NCBI GenBank assembly: GCA_900316575.1
Contig: ONDJ01000001.1
Location: 310,001-374,000 of the forward strand
Direction: 5' to 3'
Length of the DNA: 64,000 bases
Source of the DNA: an uncultured Prevotellaceae bacterium
Lineage (GTDB): Bacteria; Bacteroidota; Bacteroidia; Bacteroidales; Bacteroidaceae
Shown here: positions 31,549 to 40,864 of the stretch, one piece after another
How positions within the stretch are numbered: the first letter of the stretch is position 1
Layout: every line of letters starts with the position of its first letter
The notes under the pieces: generated by a model
Seen by the model: only the letters and a program-made list of their open reading frames with translations
Told to the model about the DNA's origin: nothing
Databases searched by the model: none
Program-made: the position numbers and the translations under genes

Positions 31549-33465
31549 TTACTTCACCTCCTCAAAATCGGCTTCCTGAATATCGTCCTTGCCGTTGTTG
31601 GCATCGGACTGGGCACCGCCTGCGAAACCTTGGGCAGCATCGGGACCGGGTTGGGCACCAGGCTGCTGATACATCTGAGCACTTGCGGTTTGCCAAGCTG
31701 CGTTCAGGGCTGCCATGGCTGTATCAATGGCGGCAAGGTCTTGCGCCTTATGAGCTTCTTTGAGCTTTCCGAGTGCTTCCTCAATGGGAGCTTTAGCACC
31801 TGCGGGAAGTTTGTCACCGAGTTCTTTGAGCTGATTCTCTGTTTGGAACACCATGGAGTCGGCCTGATTGAGCTTGTCAATACGTTCCTTTTCCTTTTTG
31901 TCAGCCTCGGCATTGGCTGCAGCTTCGGCTTTCATGCGGTCAATTTCTTCCTTGGAAAGTCCACTACTTGCTTCAATACGAATTGCTTGTTCTTTGCCAG
32001 TTGCTTTATCCTTAGCACTCACATTGACAATACCATTGGCATCAATATCAAAGGTTACTTCAATCTGAGGTACTCCACGACGTGCTGGTGCAATGCCTGC
32101 GAGGTTAAAGCGGCCAAGGCTCTTGTTCTGCGAAGCCATGGGGCGTTCTCCTTGAAGAACGTGGATGGTAACTTCAGGCTGATTGTCTTCGGCGGTGCTG
32201 AAGGTTTCACTCTTACGAATAGGTATAGTGCTGTTAGCTTCAATAAGGCGGGTCATCACACCTCCAAGTGTCTCAATACCAAGGCTCAGCGGAGTAACGT
32301 CGAGCAGAACCATATCTCCTACTCCACTTTCTTTGTTAAGTATCGCTCCTTGAATGCTTGCACCAACTGCTACCACCTCATCGGGGTTCACACCTTTGCT
32401 CGGTGCTTTGCCAAAGAACTCTTCAACTAATTGTTGCACGGCGGGAATACGGCTTGAACCGCCCACAAGTATCACTTCGTTGATTTCGTTCTTATTGAGT
32501 TTAGCATCAGAAAGAGCTTTTTCGCAAGGAATGCGGCAAGCTTGGATGAGTTCGTGGCTCAAAGCTTCAAACTTAGCACGCGTGAGCGTCTTAACGAGGT
32601 GCTTAGGCACACCGCCAACAGGCATTATGTAGGGCAGGTTGATTTCTGTAGTAGTACTGCTCGAGAGTTCGATCTTAGCTTTTTCAGCAGCTTCTTTCAA
32701 GCGTTGCATGGCCATGGGGTCTTGGCTGAGGTCGGCTCCTTCGTCGTTCTTGAACTCTTGAACTAACCAATTGATGATAACTTGGTCAAAGTCGTCACCT
32801 CCGAGGTGAGTATTACCATTGGTGCTCAACACTTCGAAGATGCCATCACCCAGTTCAAGAATACTGATATCAAACGTACCACCACCGAGGTCAAACACGG
32901 CTATCTTCATATCTTTCTTACTCTTGTCGAGACCATAAGCAAGTGCTGCAGCTGTAGGCTCGTTCACGATACGCTTTACTTCCAAGCCTGCTATCTGACC
33001 AGCTTCTTTTGTTGCCTGACGTTGTGAGTCTGAGAAGTAGGCTGGCACGGTGATTACAGCCTCTGTTACTTCTTGTCCCAGATAGTCTTCGGCAGTTTTC
33101 TTCATTTTCTGAAGCACCATAGCCGAGATTTCTTGCGGGGTGTACTGACGGCCATCTATGTCAACACGTGGTGTGTTGTTGTCGCCTTTAACGACAGTGT
33201 AGGGCACACGACCTATTTCTGTTTGAACTTGGTCATAGGTTTCGCCCATAAAACGCTTAATTGAATAAATCGTCTTCTTAGGGTTCGTTACAGCCTGACG
33301 TTTAGCAGGATCACCCACTTTGCGTTCGCCGCCATCTACGAAAGCCACTACTGAAGGTGTAGTGCGCTTGCCTTCGCTGTTTGCGATTACGACAGGCTCG
33401 TTGCCTTCAAACACGGAAACACACGAGTTTGTTGTTCCGAGGTCAATTCCAATAATTTTTCCCAT
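31549..33465 (-). CDS. dnaK: Chaperone DnaK (Hsp70)
   Basis: 638 residues, the usual length. The N-terminal ATPase begins [20 protein letters not shown] and contains [20 protein letters not shown] and [12 protein letters not shown]. The substrate-binding domain contains [16 protein letters not shown]. The C-terminal lid ends in a Gly/Gln/Ala-rich tail and [11 protein letters not shown]-driven folding of client proteins in the cytosol. The last codons form the island's attachment core, so the present 3' end may be supplied by the element while the protein sequence is unchanged. Confidence 0.98.
   Translation of the reverse strand: MGKIIGIDLGTTNSCVSVFEGNEPVVIANSEGKRTTPSVVAFVDGGERKVGDPAKRQAVTNPKKTIYSIKRFMGETYDQVQTEIGRVPYTVVKGDNNTPRVDIDGRQYTPQEISAMVLQKMKKTAEDYLGQEVTEAVITVPAYFSDSQRQATKEAGQIAGLEVKRIVNEPTAAALAYGLDKSKKDMKIAVFDLGGGTFDISILELGDGIFEVLSTNGNTHLGGDDFDQVIINWLVQEFKNDEGADLSQDPMAMQRLKEAAEKAKIELSSSTTTEINLPYIMPVGGVPKHLVKTLTRAKFEALSHELIQACRIPCEKALSDAKLNKNEINEVILVGGSSRIPAVQQLVEEFFGKAPSKGVNPDEVVAVGASIQGAILNKESGVGDMVLLDVTPLSLGIETLGGVMTRLIEANSTIPIRKSETFSTAEDNQPEVTIHVLQGERPMASQNKSLGRFNLAGIAPARRGVPQIEVTFDIDANGIVNVSAKDKATGKEQAIRIEASSGLSKEEIDRMKAEAAANAEADKKEKERIDKLNQADSMVFQTENQLKELGDKLPAGAKAPIEEALGKLKEAHKAQDLAAIDTAMAALNAAWQTASAQMYQQPGAQPGPDAAQGFAGGAQSDANNGKDDIQEADFEEVK
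31550..31563. repeat. Attachment-site core, dnaK copy
   Basis: TACTTCACCTCCTC covers the last four codons of dnaK (EEVK) and two bases of its stop codon. The same 14 bases recur at 9005-9018. Confidence 0.65.
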
Positions 33466-33619
33466 AGTTGTATTGTTTTTATTTGTTTATAATCAACTTT
33501 GATTGATGTTGCAACACTTTAAGCAAAGACTGTGCCAAAAGCATAGCAAAGGTTATAAAAACGCTCAACGAACTTTGTTTGTCGCTATATAGACACGGCG
33601 TTCTTCAACACAAAAAAAA

Positions 33620-33664
33620 CCGCTTCGAAATGCGAGACTCATTGTCTTTACATTTCGTAAGCGG
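33620..33664 (-). terminator. Terminator of the acyl-CoA dehydrogenase operon
   Basis: Imperfect long inverted repeat (CCGCTTCGAAATGCGAGAC with GTCTTTACATTTCGTAAGCG), followed on the minus strand by a T-rich run (GTTTTTTTTG), 31 bases past the stop. Confidence 0.65.
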
Positions 33665-33694
33665 GATAAAAAAGTGCTCTAAGCTATAGGTTCC

Positions 33695-35404
33695 TTATGC
33701 CTCGCGGAAGGCTGGAATGTCTGTTGGCTTGAAGTTCTTGATATAGGCTGACTTTCCGATGACGTTTTCTTCGGCCATGCGAATATAAACTTGTGCGCTC
33801 TTAGCAAAGAGCTCTGGACAGCGCGTAGCGTCATCAAGAATGAGTAACGACATGATAATTTCTGCCGTCATGTCGTACAAACGACGAGCTAAGAAATCGT
33901 GAACCTCTTGTTCACCAGCCTCTTTTACAGCTGCAATGCTTTCCTCATATAGGTTTACCATCTGTGCAACGCGCTGATGAAGCGGACGAAGTTCTTCGCT
34001 CACTTGGCGTTCAAGCATCTCTTTGATAATGTTAAGATACGTTCCATTTGTTATATAACGTACAGCGGCTACTACTTGCAATTGTGTTGTACCTTCATAG
34101 ATTGAGAATATACGAGCATCGCGCATGAGGCGTTGGCTCTTGTATTCCATAATGAAACCACTACCGCCGTGTACTGAGACTGCGTCGTATGCATTCTGAT
34201 TGGCATACTCTGAGTTCATGCCTTTGGCCACGGGCGTGAAAGCATCGGCCAAACGCTGATACTTCTTCATTTCCTGCTTTTCCTCGGGCGTGAGCGCACG
34301 GTCGCGCTGTATGTCCTCCAGACATTTGTAGATATCTACATAGCGAGCTGTCTGATAAAGCAATGAGCGTCCAGCATCAAGTTTGGCTTTCATGCGGCTG
34401 AGCATGTCATAGACAGCGGGGAAGTTCACAATCTTCTGGCCGAACTGTTGGCGGTCGTTGGCATAGCTGAGTGCTTCGTTGTAGGCCTCTTGTGAAAGTC
34501 CTACGCTCTGTGCTGCAATACCAAGACGTGCGCCATTCATCAGTGCCATTACGTATTTGATAAGTCCCAATCGTGTACTGCCACAGAGTTGAGCCTTAGC
34601 ATTCTTATAGGTCAGCTCGCACGTGGGTGAACCATGGATACCAAGTTTGTGCTCAATGTGACGTACATCAACGCCCCCATCTCGTTTGTCATAGATAAAC
34701 ATGGAAAGTCCGCGTCCGTCTGTCGTGCCTTCTTCTGAACGGGCAAGCACAAGGTGTATATCGGAATCACCATTGGTAATGAAGCGTTTCACACCATTTA
34801 GTCGCCAACAATCGTTCTCCTCATCGCGCGTTGCTTTGAGCATCACACGCTGAAGGTCGCTACCTGCATCGGGCTCTGTGAGGTCCATTGACATGCTTTC
34901 GCCTTTACATACGCGCGGAATAAATTCTTGGCGTTGTTCTTCGCTGCCAAATTCATAAAGCGTGTCAATACAACTCTGCAAGCTCCAAATGTTTTGGAAA
35001 CCAGCATCAGCAGCTGAAATCACTTCGCTCAACATGGAGAAAACGGCATTCGGAAGGTTCAATCCGCCGTAACGACGAGGCATTGAGACTCCCCAAAGAC
35101 CTGCCTTTTTGGTCGCTTCTATGTTTTCAACCGTTTTTGAAGCATAAACCATACGGTTGTTTTCAAGGTGTGGTCCTTCGAGGTCCACACTCTCGCTGTT
35201 GGGTTCAATAACGTTGGCTGCCACGTCGCCCGTGATTTCAAGCACACGGCGATAGTTTTCCATTGCGTCCTCGAAGTCAACGGGAGCATAGTCAAACTGA
35301 TCTTTGTCAGCGTAGTCCTTTTCGCGCAGATCTACCACGCGCTTCATTTCGGGATGGTTCAGATGAAAACCTATCTCGGGATGGTCGGTATAATAGTTTG
35401 CCAT
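33695..35404 (-). CDS. Acyl-CoA dehydrogenase
   Basis: 569 residues, longer than the classic 380-residue enzymes because of a C-terminal extension. FAD-binding and substrate motifs are present: MDLTEPDAGSDLQRVMLKAT, RFITNGDSDIHLVLARSEEG, and the family signature with catalytic base region RDARIFSIYEGTTQLQVVAA. It oxidises an acyl-CoA and passes electrons to an electron-transfer flavoprotein. The genes for both ETF subunits lie immediately upstream (11 bases), so the three form one unit. The acyl chain used is not evident. Confidence 0.93.
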   Translation of the reverse strand: MANYYTDHPEIGFHLNHPEMKRVVDLREKDYADKDQFDYAPVDFEDAMENYRRVLEITGDVAANVIEPNSESVDLEGPHLENNRMVYASKTVENIEATKKAGLWGVSMPRRYGGLNLPNAVFSMLSEVISAADAGFQNIWSLQSCIDTLYEFGSEEQRQEFIPRVCKGESMSMDLTEPDAGSDLQRVMLKATRDEENDCWRLNGVKRFITNGDSDIHLVLARSEEGTTDGRGLSMFIYDKRDGGVDVRHIEHKLGIHGSPTCELTYKNAKAQLCGSTRLGLIKYVMALMNGARLGIAAQSVGLSQEAYNEALSYANDRQQFGQKIVNFPAVYDMLSRMKAKLDAGRSLLYQTARYVDIYKCLEDIQRDRALTPEEKQEMKKYQRLADAFTPVAKGMNSEYANQNAYDAVSVHGGSGFIMEYKSQRLMRDARIFSIYEGTTQLQVVAAVRYITNGTYLNIIKEMLERQVSEELRPLHQRVAQMVNLYEESIAAVKEAGEQEVHDFLARRLYDMTAEIIMSLLILDDATRCPELFAKSAQVYIRMAEENVIGKSAYIKNFKPTDIPAFREA

Positions 35405-35415
35405 AATAGAGCCTT

Positions 35416-36438
35416 TTACTTGCTATTCTGCTTATAATACTTTATCAGTTTGGGTACGACGTCTTCTACCGTGCCGGTTATCACGTAGTCGGCTATTTTG
35501 TTGATCGGCGCATCGGGGTCGGAGTTGACTGAGATGATAATCTTAGAGTCTTGCATACCAGCGATGTGCTGTATCTGACCGCTAATGCCACAGGCGATGT
35601 AAACCTTGGGATGAACAGTGACGCCGGTCTGACCGATTTGACGGTCGTGGTCGCAGAAACCTGCATCAACTGCAGCACGACTGGCACCTACTTCACCGTG
35701 AAGCACTTTGGCCAATTCAAAGAGCAGATCGAAGTTTTCCTTAGATCCTACGCCATAGCCGCCAGCTATCACAATGGGCGCGCCTTTGAGGTTGTGCTTG
35801 GCTACCTCTACGTGGCGCTCAAGTACTTTTACTACGTAATCCTCGGCGGGCACAAAGTCGGCTACGTTTTCATAAACCACTTCACCCTTATACTGCGGAT
35901 CGAGCACTTCGGCTTTCATCACACCACTGCGCACCGTTGCCATCTGCGGACGATGGTCGGGGTTTACGATGGTGGCCACGATGTTTCCGCCGAAAGCTGG
36001 ACGTATCTGGTAGAGGAGATTCTTATAAACCTTTCCAGCACGCTTATCTTCATAGTCGCCGATTTCCAATTGTGTGCAGTCGGCTGTAAGTCCGCTGGTG
36101 AGCGACGAACTAACGCGCGGTCCGAGGTCGCGACCGATGACAGTAGCTCCCATCAGGCATATTTGCGGCTGTTCGCGTTTGAAGAGTTCTACAAGTATAT
36201 CTGTGTGAGGCTTTGAAGTGTAAGGGAACAGTCCTTCGCCATCGAAAACGAAAAGTTTATCCACACCATAAGGCAAGATTTGGTCCTCTACTTTGCCTTT
36301 AATACCCGTTCCAGCTACCACAGCATGGAGCTCCACACCGAGTTCATTGGCCAATTTGCGGCCTTTGGTCAAAAGTTCTTGAGAGACTTCAACAACCTTT
36401 GTTTCTTCAAGTTCTATGTAAACAAAAACGGCCTCCAT
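35416..36438 (-). CDS. etfA: Electron-transfer flavoprotein subunit alpha
   Basis: 340 residues. The C-terminal FAD domain is clear (IVIAGGYGVGSKENFDLLFE, then GASRAAVDAGFCDHDRQIGQ and VYIACGISGQIQHIAGM). The N-terminal domain is the adenine-nucleotide-alpha-hydrolase-like fold. It accepts electrons from the acyl-CoA dehydrogenase encoded 11 bases downstream and pairs with EtfB, encoded 2 bases upstream. Confidence 0.95.
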   Translation of the reverse strand: MEAVFVYIELEETKVVEVSQELLTKGRKLANELGVELHAVVAGTGIKGKVEDQILPYGVDKLFVFDGEGLFPYTSKPHTDILVELFKREQPQICLMGATVIGRDLGPRVSSSLTSGLTADCTQLEIGDYEDKRAGKVYKNLLYQIRPAFGGNIVATIVNPDHRPQMATVRSGVMKAEVLDPQYKGEVVYENVADFVPAEDYVVKVLERHVEVAKHNLKGAPIVIAGGYGVGSKENFDLLFELAKVLHGEVGASRAAVDAGFCDHDRQIGQTGVTVHPKVYIACGISGQIQHIAGMQDSKIIISVNSDPDAPINKIADYVITGTVEDVVPKLIKYYKQNSK

Positions 36439-36440
36439 GC

Positions 36441-37316
36441 TTATCCTATGATTTTTTCGTTCAACAATTCTTGTATCAGACTGTTCACGTCTTCATCGGA
36501 GCCTGTGAGCACTTTGCTTTCCTTGGCTTTGAAGGCGATGTTCTGTACATTCTTCACCTTGGTGGGCGAACCAGCAAGGCCACATTGGTTGAGGTCGCCG
36601 TCAACGTCGGCTACGCTCCATTGCGTGATGTTCAAGTAAGGCTTCTTTTCGTACTCTTCGGCATAAGGTAGTTCGCCCTCAGCAGGACGCTCTATGGGTG
36701 TCATGGCTCGCTTATACTTCATCACGAGCTTAGCATTCTGCGGACGACAAGGTGCAGCCTCGCCATTGACGGTAAGCAGGATTGGCAGCGGTGCTTGCAC
36801 ACGCTCCACGCCGCCGTCTATATGGCGCGTCACGGTAATCATGCCGTCTTTTACTTCGTCAATGCTATTGACATAAGTCACCTGGTTCAGTCCTAATTTT
36901 TGAGCCACTTGCGGACCAACCTGAGCCGTATCGCCATCGATGGCCTGACGACCACCAATAACAATATCGGGCATTCCCATCTTGCGAATGGCGGTGGCCA
37001 AGGCATAACTTGTAGCCAACGTGTCGGCACCGGCAAAGGCTCGGTCGGTGAGAAGCACACCGCCGTCTGTTCCGCGATAGAGTCCTTCGCGGATAATGTC
37101 AGTGGCACGCGGCGGGCCCATCGTGACTATTTGTACCGTAGTTTCTGGGTCGGCATCTTTGAGAAGCAGCGCTTGTTCCAGCGCATTCATGTCTTCGGGA
37201 TTGAAAATAGCAGGCAACGCAGCGCGGTTTACCGTTCCTTCCGGTGTCATCGCGTCGGGACCTACGTTTCTTGTGTCGGGCACTTGCTTGGCAAGCACTA
37301 CAATCTTTAGACTCAT
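36441..37316 (-). CDS. etfB: Electron-transfer flavoprotein subunit beta
   Basis: 291 residues. Begins MSLKIVVLAKQVPDTRNVGP, typical of EtfB/FixA, with ALEQALLLKDADPETTVQIV and the signature DIVIGGRQAIDGDTAQVGPQ. It binds AMP and forms the heterodimer with EtfA. First gene of the etfB-etfA-acyl-CoA dehydrogenase operon. Confidence 0.95.
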   Translation of the reverse strand: MSLKIVVLAKQVPDTRNVGPDAMTPEGTVNRAALPAIFNPEDMNALEQALLLKDADPETTVQIVTMGPPRATDIIREGLYRGTDGGVLLTDRAFAGADTLATSYALATAIRKMGMPDIVIGGRQAIDGDTAQVGPQVAQKLGLNQVTYVNSIDEVKDGMITVTRHIDGGVERVQAPLPILLTVNGEAAPCRPQNAKLVMKYKRAMTPIERPAEGELPYAEEYEKKPYLNITQWSVADVDGDLNQCGLAGSPTKVKNVQNIAFKAKESKVLTGSDEDVNSLIQELLNEKIIG

Positions 37317-37341
37317 TCTTAGTATGATTGAATAATGAATA

Positions 37342-38298
37342 TTACAAATTACAGAGCAAATAGCTCATATAAGCTACAAAGCAGGCTGTGAGCACGCCTC
37401 CCTCCCATCGCTCAATGGTGAAACGCGTGTAAGAGAAAATCCATATCAGCAGTGCACTGCCAAAGAGCACGGCCAAATCCACCATCGTGATTTCATAGAG
37501 CGGCAGCGGCGCAACGAGCCCCGTGATGCCCAAAATCATCAGGATGTTGAACACGTTTGAGCCAATGACATTGCCTATGGCTATTTCGCTTTGCCCATGG
37601 CGCGCTGCTACCACAGACGTTGCCAACTCGGGCAGCGACGTGCCGCCTGCCACAATCGTCAAGCCTATCACAGCATCATTCACGGCAAGGGCGCGAGCTA
37701 TCTTCACAGCGGCATCTACAAACAGGTCGCTCCCCAAAATCAAGCCTGCAAGACCCACCAGCACATACACCGTAGCCATCCACCACGCCATGGGACGAAC
37801 GGCCTTTGCATCTTCCTCGGCAGTTTCTGTCGTTGACGCATGTTTGCGCGAGCGCAAGGCTTTTCTGACCGTATAAACCATAAAGGCCAAAAAAGCAACG
37901 AACAGCAACACAGCGTCCCAACGCGAAATCACGCGGTCGTAGGCCAGTACAAAGAGCAACAACGTAGCCCCCATCCCGACAGGTATTTCACGCAACACGG
38001 TAGTCTTCGACAAAATCATCGGCGCAGCAAGAGCCGCTACGCCCACGATGAGTAGTGAATTAAAAATGTTTGAACCCACCACATTGCCCACCGCCATGTC
38101 AGTAGTGCCTTTGAGTTGCGAGGTGAGGCTAATAAAAAACTCGGGTGCACTGGTTCCCATCGCCACAACGGTAAGGCCCACCACAATTGGTGGCACGCTC
38201 AATCGACGCGCCATTGCTGAAGCTCCTTCAGTGATCCCCTGCGCACCGAGCATCACCATTGCAATACCAGCAATGGCTATCAGTATTGTTAAAAGCAT
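37342..38298 (-). CDS. Na+/Ca2+ exchanger family (CaCA, YrbG-like) antiporter
   Basis: 318 residues with about ten membrane segments arranged as two inverted halves, each with an alpha-repeat: GTSAPEFFISLTSQLKGTTD...GNVVGSNIFNSLLIVG and GGTSLPELATSVVAARHGQS...GNVIGSNVFNILMILG. The acidic residues that bind cations are present in both. The cytosolic loop between the halves (KALRSRKHASTTETAEEDAK) is charged. Probably exports Ca2+ across the inner membrane. The gap to etfB is only 25 bases on the same strand, so read-through is possible. Confidence 0.92.
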   Translation of the reverse strand: MLLTILIAIAGIAMVMLGAQGITEGASAMARRLSVPPIVVGLTVVAMGTSAPEFFISLTSQLKGTTDMAVGNVVGSNIFNSLLIVGVAALAAPMILSKTTVLREIPVGMGATLLLFVLAYDRVISRWDAVLLFVAFLAFMVYTVRKALRSRKHASTTETAEEDAKAVRPMAWWMATVYVLVGLAGLILGSDLFVDAAVKIARALAVNDAVIGLTIVAGGTSLPELATSVVAARHGQSEIAIGNVIGSNVFNILMILGITGLVAPLPLYEITMVDLAVLFGSALLIWIFSYTRFTIERWEGGVLTACFVAYMSYLLCNL

Positions 38299-38509
38299 AA
38301 GTCCGATTTTTGGCTTTGCAGCCGCAAAGATAATGGGTGTTAGCCGAATGGAGCATTAAACACAGAGCCTTTTTGAGCACAAAGCTTTTGTTTCAACAAG
38401 AAAACACCCCCGCACACTCGAATATTCAGTGCACGAGGGGCTCAACTAACCTCTTTTCTAACCAATAAAAATCGGCATTTGTACGAACAAAAGCCTCGAT
38501 ACACCGAGC

Positions 38510-38701
38510 TTAGTCCTCCTGCTGATGGAGCTTCTGAACATAAATAGCGTGCTCCATGGCCAAACGCTTCACTACGCTGGGTTTGTCATACTGCTGACGA
38601 CGGCGAAGCTCTTTGTTAATGCCTGTGCGGTCAAACTTACGCTTGAATTTCTTGAGGGCGCGTTCGATGTTCTCGCCTTCTTTAACGGGTACAATGATCA
38701 T
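38510..38701 (-). CDS. rpsU: Ribosomal protein S21
   Basis: 63 residues: MIIVPVKEGENIERALKKFK, then RKFDRTGINKELRRRQQYDK, the bS21 family over its full length. A basic 30S protein near the anti-Shine-Dalgarno region of 16S rRNA. It is divergent from xerC, as often in Bacteroidales. An imperfect GC-rich hairpin at about 38406-38440 may be its terminator. Confidence 0.96.
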   Translation of the reverse strand: MIIVPVKEGENIERALKKFKRKFDRTGINKELRRRQQYDKPSVVKRLAMEHAIYVQKLHQQED

Positions 38702-38744
38702 TTGATAAATATGGTTTTTTGTTTATTATTGTCGTTACGGGCTG

Positions 38745-38752
38745 CAAAGGTA
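38745..38752 (-). promoter_or_regulatory. -7 element of rpsU
   Basis: Minus strand TACCTTTG, full match to TAnnTTTG, 43 bases upstream of rpsU. A TTTG at 38772-38769 is slightly too close for an ideal -33. Confidence 0.5.
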
Positions 38753-38837
38753 GAAAAAATCCTGAAAACAAACATCTTCCGCGCTTTTTTTTCAACAAAT
38801 TCGCCGCAGCACTTAGCCGCGGCGTCACTAAAGTTTG

Positions 38838-38845
38838 TATTTTTG
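38838..38845 (+). promoter_or_regulatory. -7 element of xerC, directly before the start codon
   Basis: TATTTTTG ends 7 bases before the ATG at 38853, so the transcript would start at or next to the start codon. No clear -33 TTG. Confidence 0.5.
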
Positions 38846-38852
38846 CCTTGCA

Positions 38853-39764
38853 ATGGACGAGATTGAACGTTTTTTAGACTACCTACTGGCCGAGCGCGGA
38901 TATTCCCGACTAACACTAAAAACCTATCGCAGTTCGCTGACCTCGTTGCGCGACTATTTAGACGAACATTGCGAACGCATAGGCTGGGAAGCCGTGGACA
39001 GCGACATGATACGCAACTGGATAGCGGCTACACTGATAGCTGGCACCGACAAACGCACCATGCGCAAGCACTTGGCAGCCACACGCTCCTTTTATCGCTA
39101 TTTGCTCCGCATGGGAAAAGTCACCACCGACCCCGCTCACCTCGTGGGCAATCCCAAAGTAGCCAAGCGCCTGCCCGAATTTCTCAAGGAGCAGGAGATG
39201 AACGCTCTTTTCGACACCCTCACCTACCCCGATACGTTCCAAGGCCATCGCGATCGCCTCATCTTACTCACGCTCTGTTCCACAGGCATACGCCTTTCTG
39301 AATTGACAGGCCTCTGCGTAGAACACATCGCCTTAGAAAAAGGCGAACTCAAAGTACTCGGAAAGCACAACAAGGAACGCATCGTGCCCTTTGGCAACGA
39401 ACTACGTGAAACCCTCCTCGCCTACCTGCCACTTCGCGAATCCCTCTGCCACATCCCTACGGGACCACTCTTTCTGCGCGAAGACACCAAAGCCCTTCGC
39501 GACAGCGAAGTGCGCGAAATTGTCAAACAACATATCTCATCGGTTTCGTCGATCCGAAAACGCACCCCTCACGTTCTGCGCCACACCTTTGCCACCGTCA
39601 TGCTCAACCACGGTGCCGACATTCGCGCCGTGCAAGAAATTCTTGGCCACGAGAGCATGACCACCACCGAGGTCTATACCCACGTTTCTATCTCCGACCT
39701 CAAAGAACAATATGCCAAGGCCCATCCCCGCGTCCACAACGAGCCACATAGCAGCAGCGAATAG
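38853..39764 (+). CDS. xerC: Tyrosine recombinase XerC/XerD-type
   Basis: 303 residues from ATG 38853 (MDEIERFLDYLLAERGYSRL). An in-frame ATG at 38835 precedes it but overlaps the promoter. The length and core motifs are those of Xer recombinases: STGIRLSELTGL (Arg), HVLRHTFATVMLNHGADIRA (HxLRH), and ILGHESMTTTEVYTHVS (nucleophilic Tyr). With its partner it resolves chromosome dimers at dif. The gene is next to rpsU as in other Bacteroidales. Two dif-like repeats lie at the left of the window. Whether it is XerC or XerD cannot be settled here. Confidence 0.9.
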   Translation: MDEIERFLDYLLAERGYSRLTLKTYRSSLTSLRDYLDEHCERIGWEAVDSDMIRNWIAATLIAGTDKRTMRKHLAATRSFYRYLLRMGKVTTDPAHLVGNPKVAKRLPEFLKEQEMNALFDTLTYPDTFQGHRDRLILLTLCSTGIRLSELTGLCVEHIALEKGELKVLGKHNKERIVPFGNELRETLLAYLPLRESLCHIPTGPLFLREDTKALRDSEVREIVKQHISSVSSIRKRTPHVLRHTFATVMLNHGADIRAVQEILGHESMTTTEVYTHVSISDLKEQYAKAHPRVHNEPHSSSE

Positions 39765-39790
39765 CATAAACGCTAAAGCCACAGCCCCCT

Positions 39791-39824
39791 AATTGCGTAC
39801 GCGCTGTACTGCGCGTACGTAATT
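39791..39824 (+). terminator. Hairpin downstream of xerC
   Basis: AATTGCGTACGCGC / GCGCGTACGTAATT (13 of 14 paired, 6-base loop), 26 bases past the xerC stop. No strong T run follows, so termination is likely but not certain. The hexamer CGTACG recurs at 39827 and 39849. Confidence 0.5.
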
Positions 39825-39993
39825 TTCGTACGGTGTTCACGTGCGCATCGTACGGCGCGCACAAGCGAGCGTGGCTCATGGGGCACGCTTATTTTAGTAC
39901 GTTTAACAGCTCCCATCGAAAGAACTGATAAACGTTTGCGGGCGGGACGCCAGCCCTCCCAAGACACTGCAATAGTTTATGTGCACAAAAAAA

Positions 39994-40027
39994 CTCGGGA
40001 AGCTTACCTCAAAAGGTGCTTCCCGAG
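39994..40027 (-). terminator. Terminator of the SusCD operon
   Basis: CTCGGGAAGC / GCTTCCCGAG, perfect 10-bp stem, followed on the minus strand by seven T. It lies 34 bases past the stop of the last operon gene. Confidence 0.8.
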
Positions 40028-40061
40028 CTATTAGTAATTAGGTGTATTAACCACTCAATGC

Positions 40062-40853
40062 TTATTCAGCACCAGGCCAATCGTTCCAAACGAAGTAGTT
40101 GGCGTAAACACCAAAGTTACCCCATCCGCCGTTCATTGAAACGGAAATAACACAACTCATGGTGAACTTGTTGCCTTCGTTCATAAAGACAGCACCTTGC
40201 TCTGGCAGATAACGCATGTAGGTCATGCCATACGTACTATAATTGTAGCCGAGAGGCTGCACTGCTGGCAGTTCTGCTGCGTTGTAATCATCGTCAAGAT
40301 AGAAAGCGATGTCGTAACCATTGCTATAGGGAGCTTTGAGCACATACATATTGGTGCCTTGAGCGTGCCAAACAGCCACATCTTTCTGGAAGCCTACGAA
40401 TACATCCTCAATGAAAGTAGCCGTACCAGCATCTTCCCATACATAATCACAAGAAACGCTGAAAGAGAAACTACCGCTGAAATAGTTGAGGTCGTAGGTT
40501 CCTTCGGGAAGTGTGATATTGAGCGTCTCGGACTGTCCGGCTTCGAGGGAGCAGCTAACTGTTACCTCGGCCTCGGTCTGACCAGCTTCGAAATCTACGG
40601 TAGCGGGAACAGTGAAAAGCTCGTTGTCGCTCGTGAGGCTGATGCTCTCAGCGGCACCGCCGTGAGGACGAACCACCTTGAACGTGAACTCCTGAGATTC
40701 GTCGGCAGGTGTGAACGTAAAGTTAGTAGCATCCGCTGTGAGATAGATACCATCATAGGCATCGGCTGGTGTGTATTCGTACTCGTCGGTGCAGGCACTC
40801 AAGACGAGGGCGCTTGCCACAAAGGCAAAGGCGTATTTCAATAAATTCTTCAT
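40062..40853 (-). CDS. SusE/F-position surface lipoprotein
   Basis: 263 residues. Signal MKNLLKYAFAFVASALVLSA then Cys gives a lipoprotein, and the acidic residues after the Cys (TDEYEY) fit surface export in Bacteroidales. The mature protein has beta-sandwich repeats (EFTFKVVRPHGGAAESISLT, EAGQSETLNITLPEGTYDLN). It is last in the operon, 11 bases after susD, the place of SusE/SusF-like glycan-binding proteins. No catalytic residues seen. The glycan cannot be named. Confidence 0.75.
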   Translation of the reverse strand: MKNLLKYAFAFVASALVLSACTDEYEYTPADAYDGIYLTADATNFTFTPADESQEFTFKVVRPHGGAAESISLTSDNELFTVPATVDFEAGQTEAEVTVSCSLEAGQSETLNITLPEGTYDLNYFSGSFSFSVSCDYVWEDAGTATFIEDVFVGFQKDVAVWHAQGTNMYVLKAPYSNGYDIAFYLDDDYNAAELPAVQPLGYNYSTYGMTYMRYLPEQGAVFMNEGNKFTMSCVISVSMNGGWGNFGVYANYFVWNDWPGAE

Positions 40854-40864
40854 GATGCTTGCTT

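Larger units (their letters stand above)
9005..31563 (-). mobile_element. Mobilisable genomic island inserted at the 3' end of dnaK, carrying a defence operon
   Basis: About 22.5 kb between two copies of a 14-base core taken from the end of dnaK. The dnaK-proximal end carries an excisionase-like protein, a tyrosine integrase, an accessory protein and a DUF6291-type protein. Next come an oriT-like hairpin region and a MobV relaxase (now interrupted). The rest is cargo: a ten-gene defence-like operon, a DUF1848 remnant and an AlbA_2/ATPase gene. No conjugation (tra) genes are present, so transfer would need a helper element. The broken relaxase suggests that this copy is now immobile or transfers in trans. 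Borders are inferred from the duplicated core and paired terminators. Confidence 0.75.
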
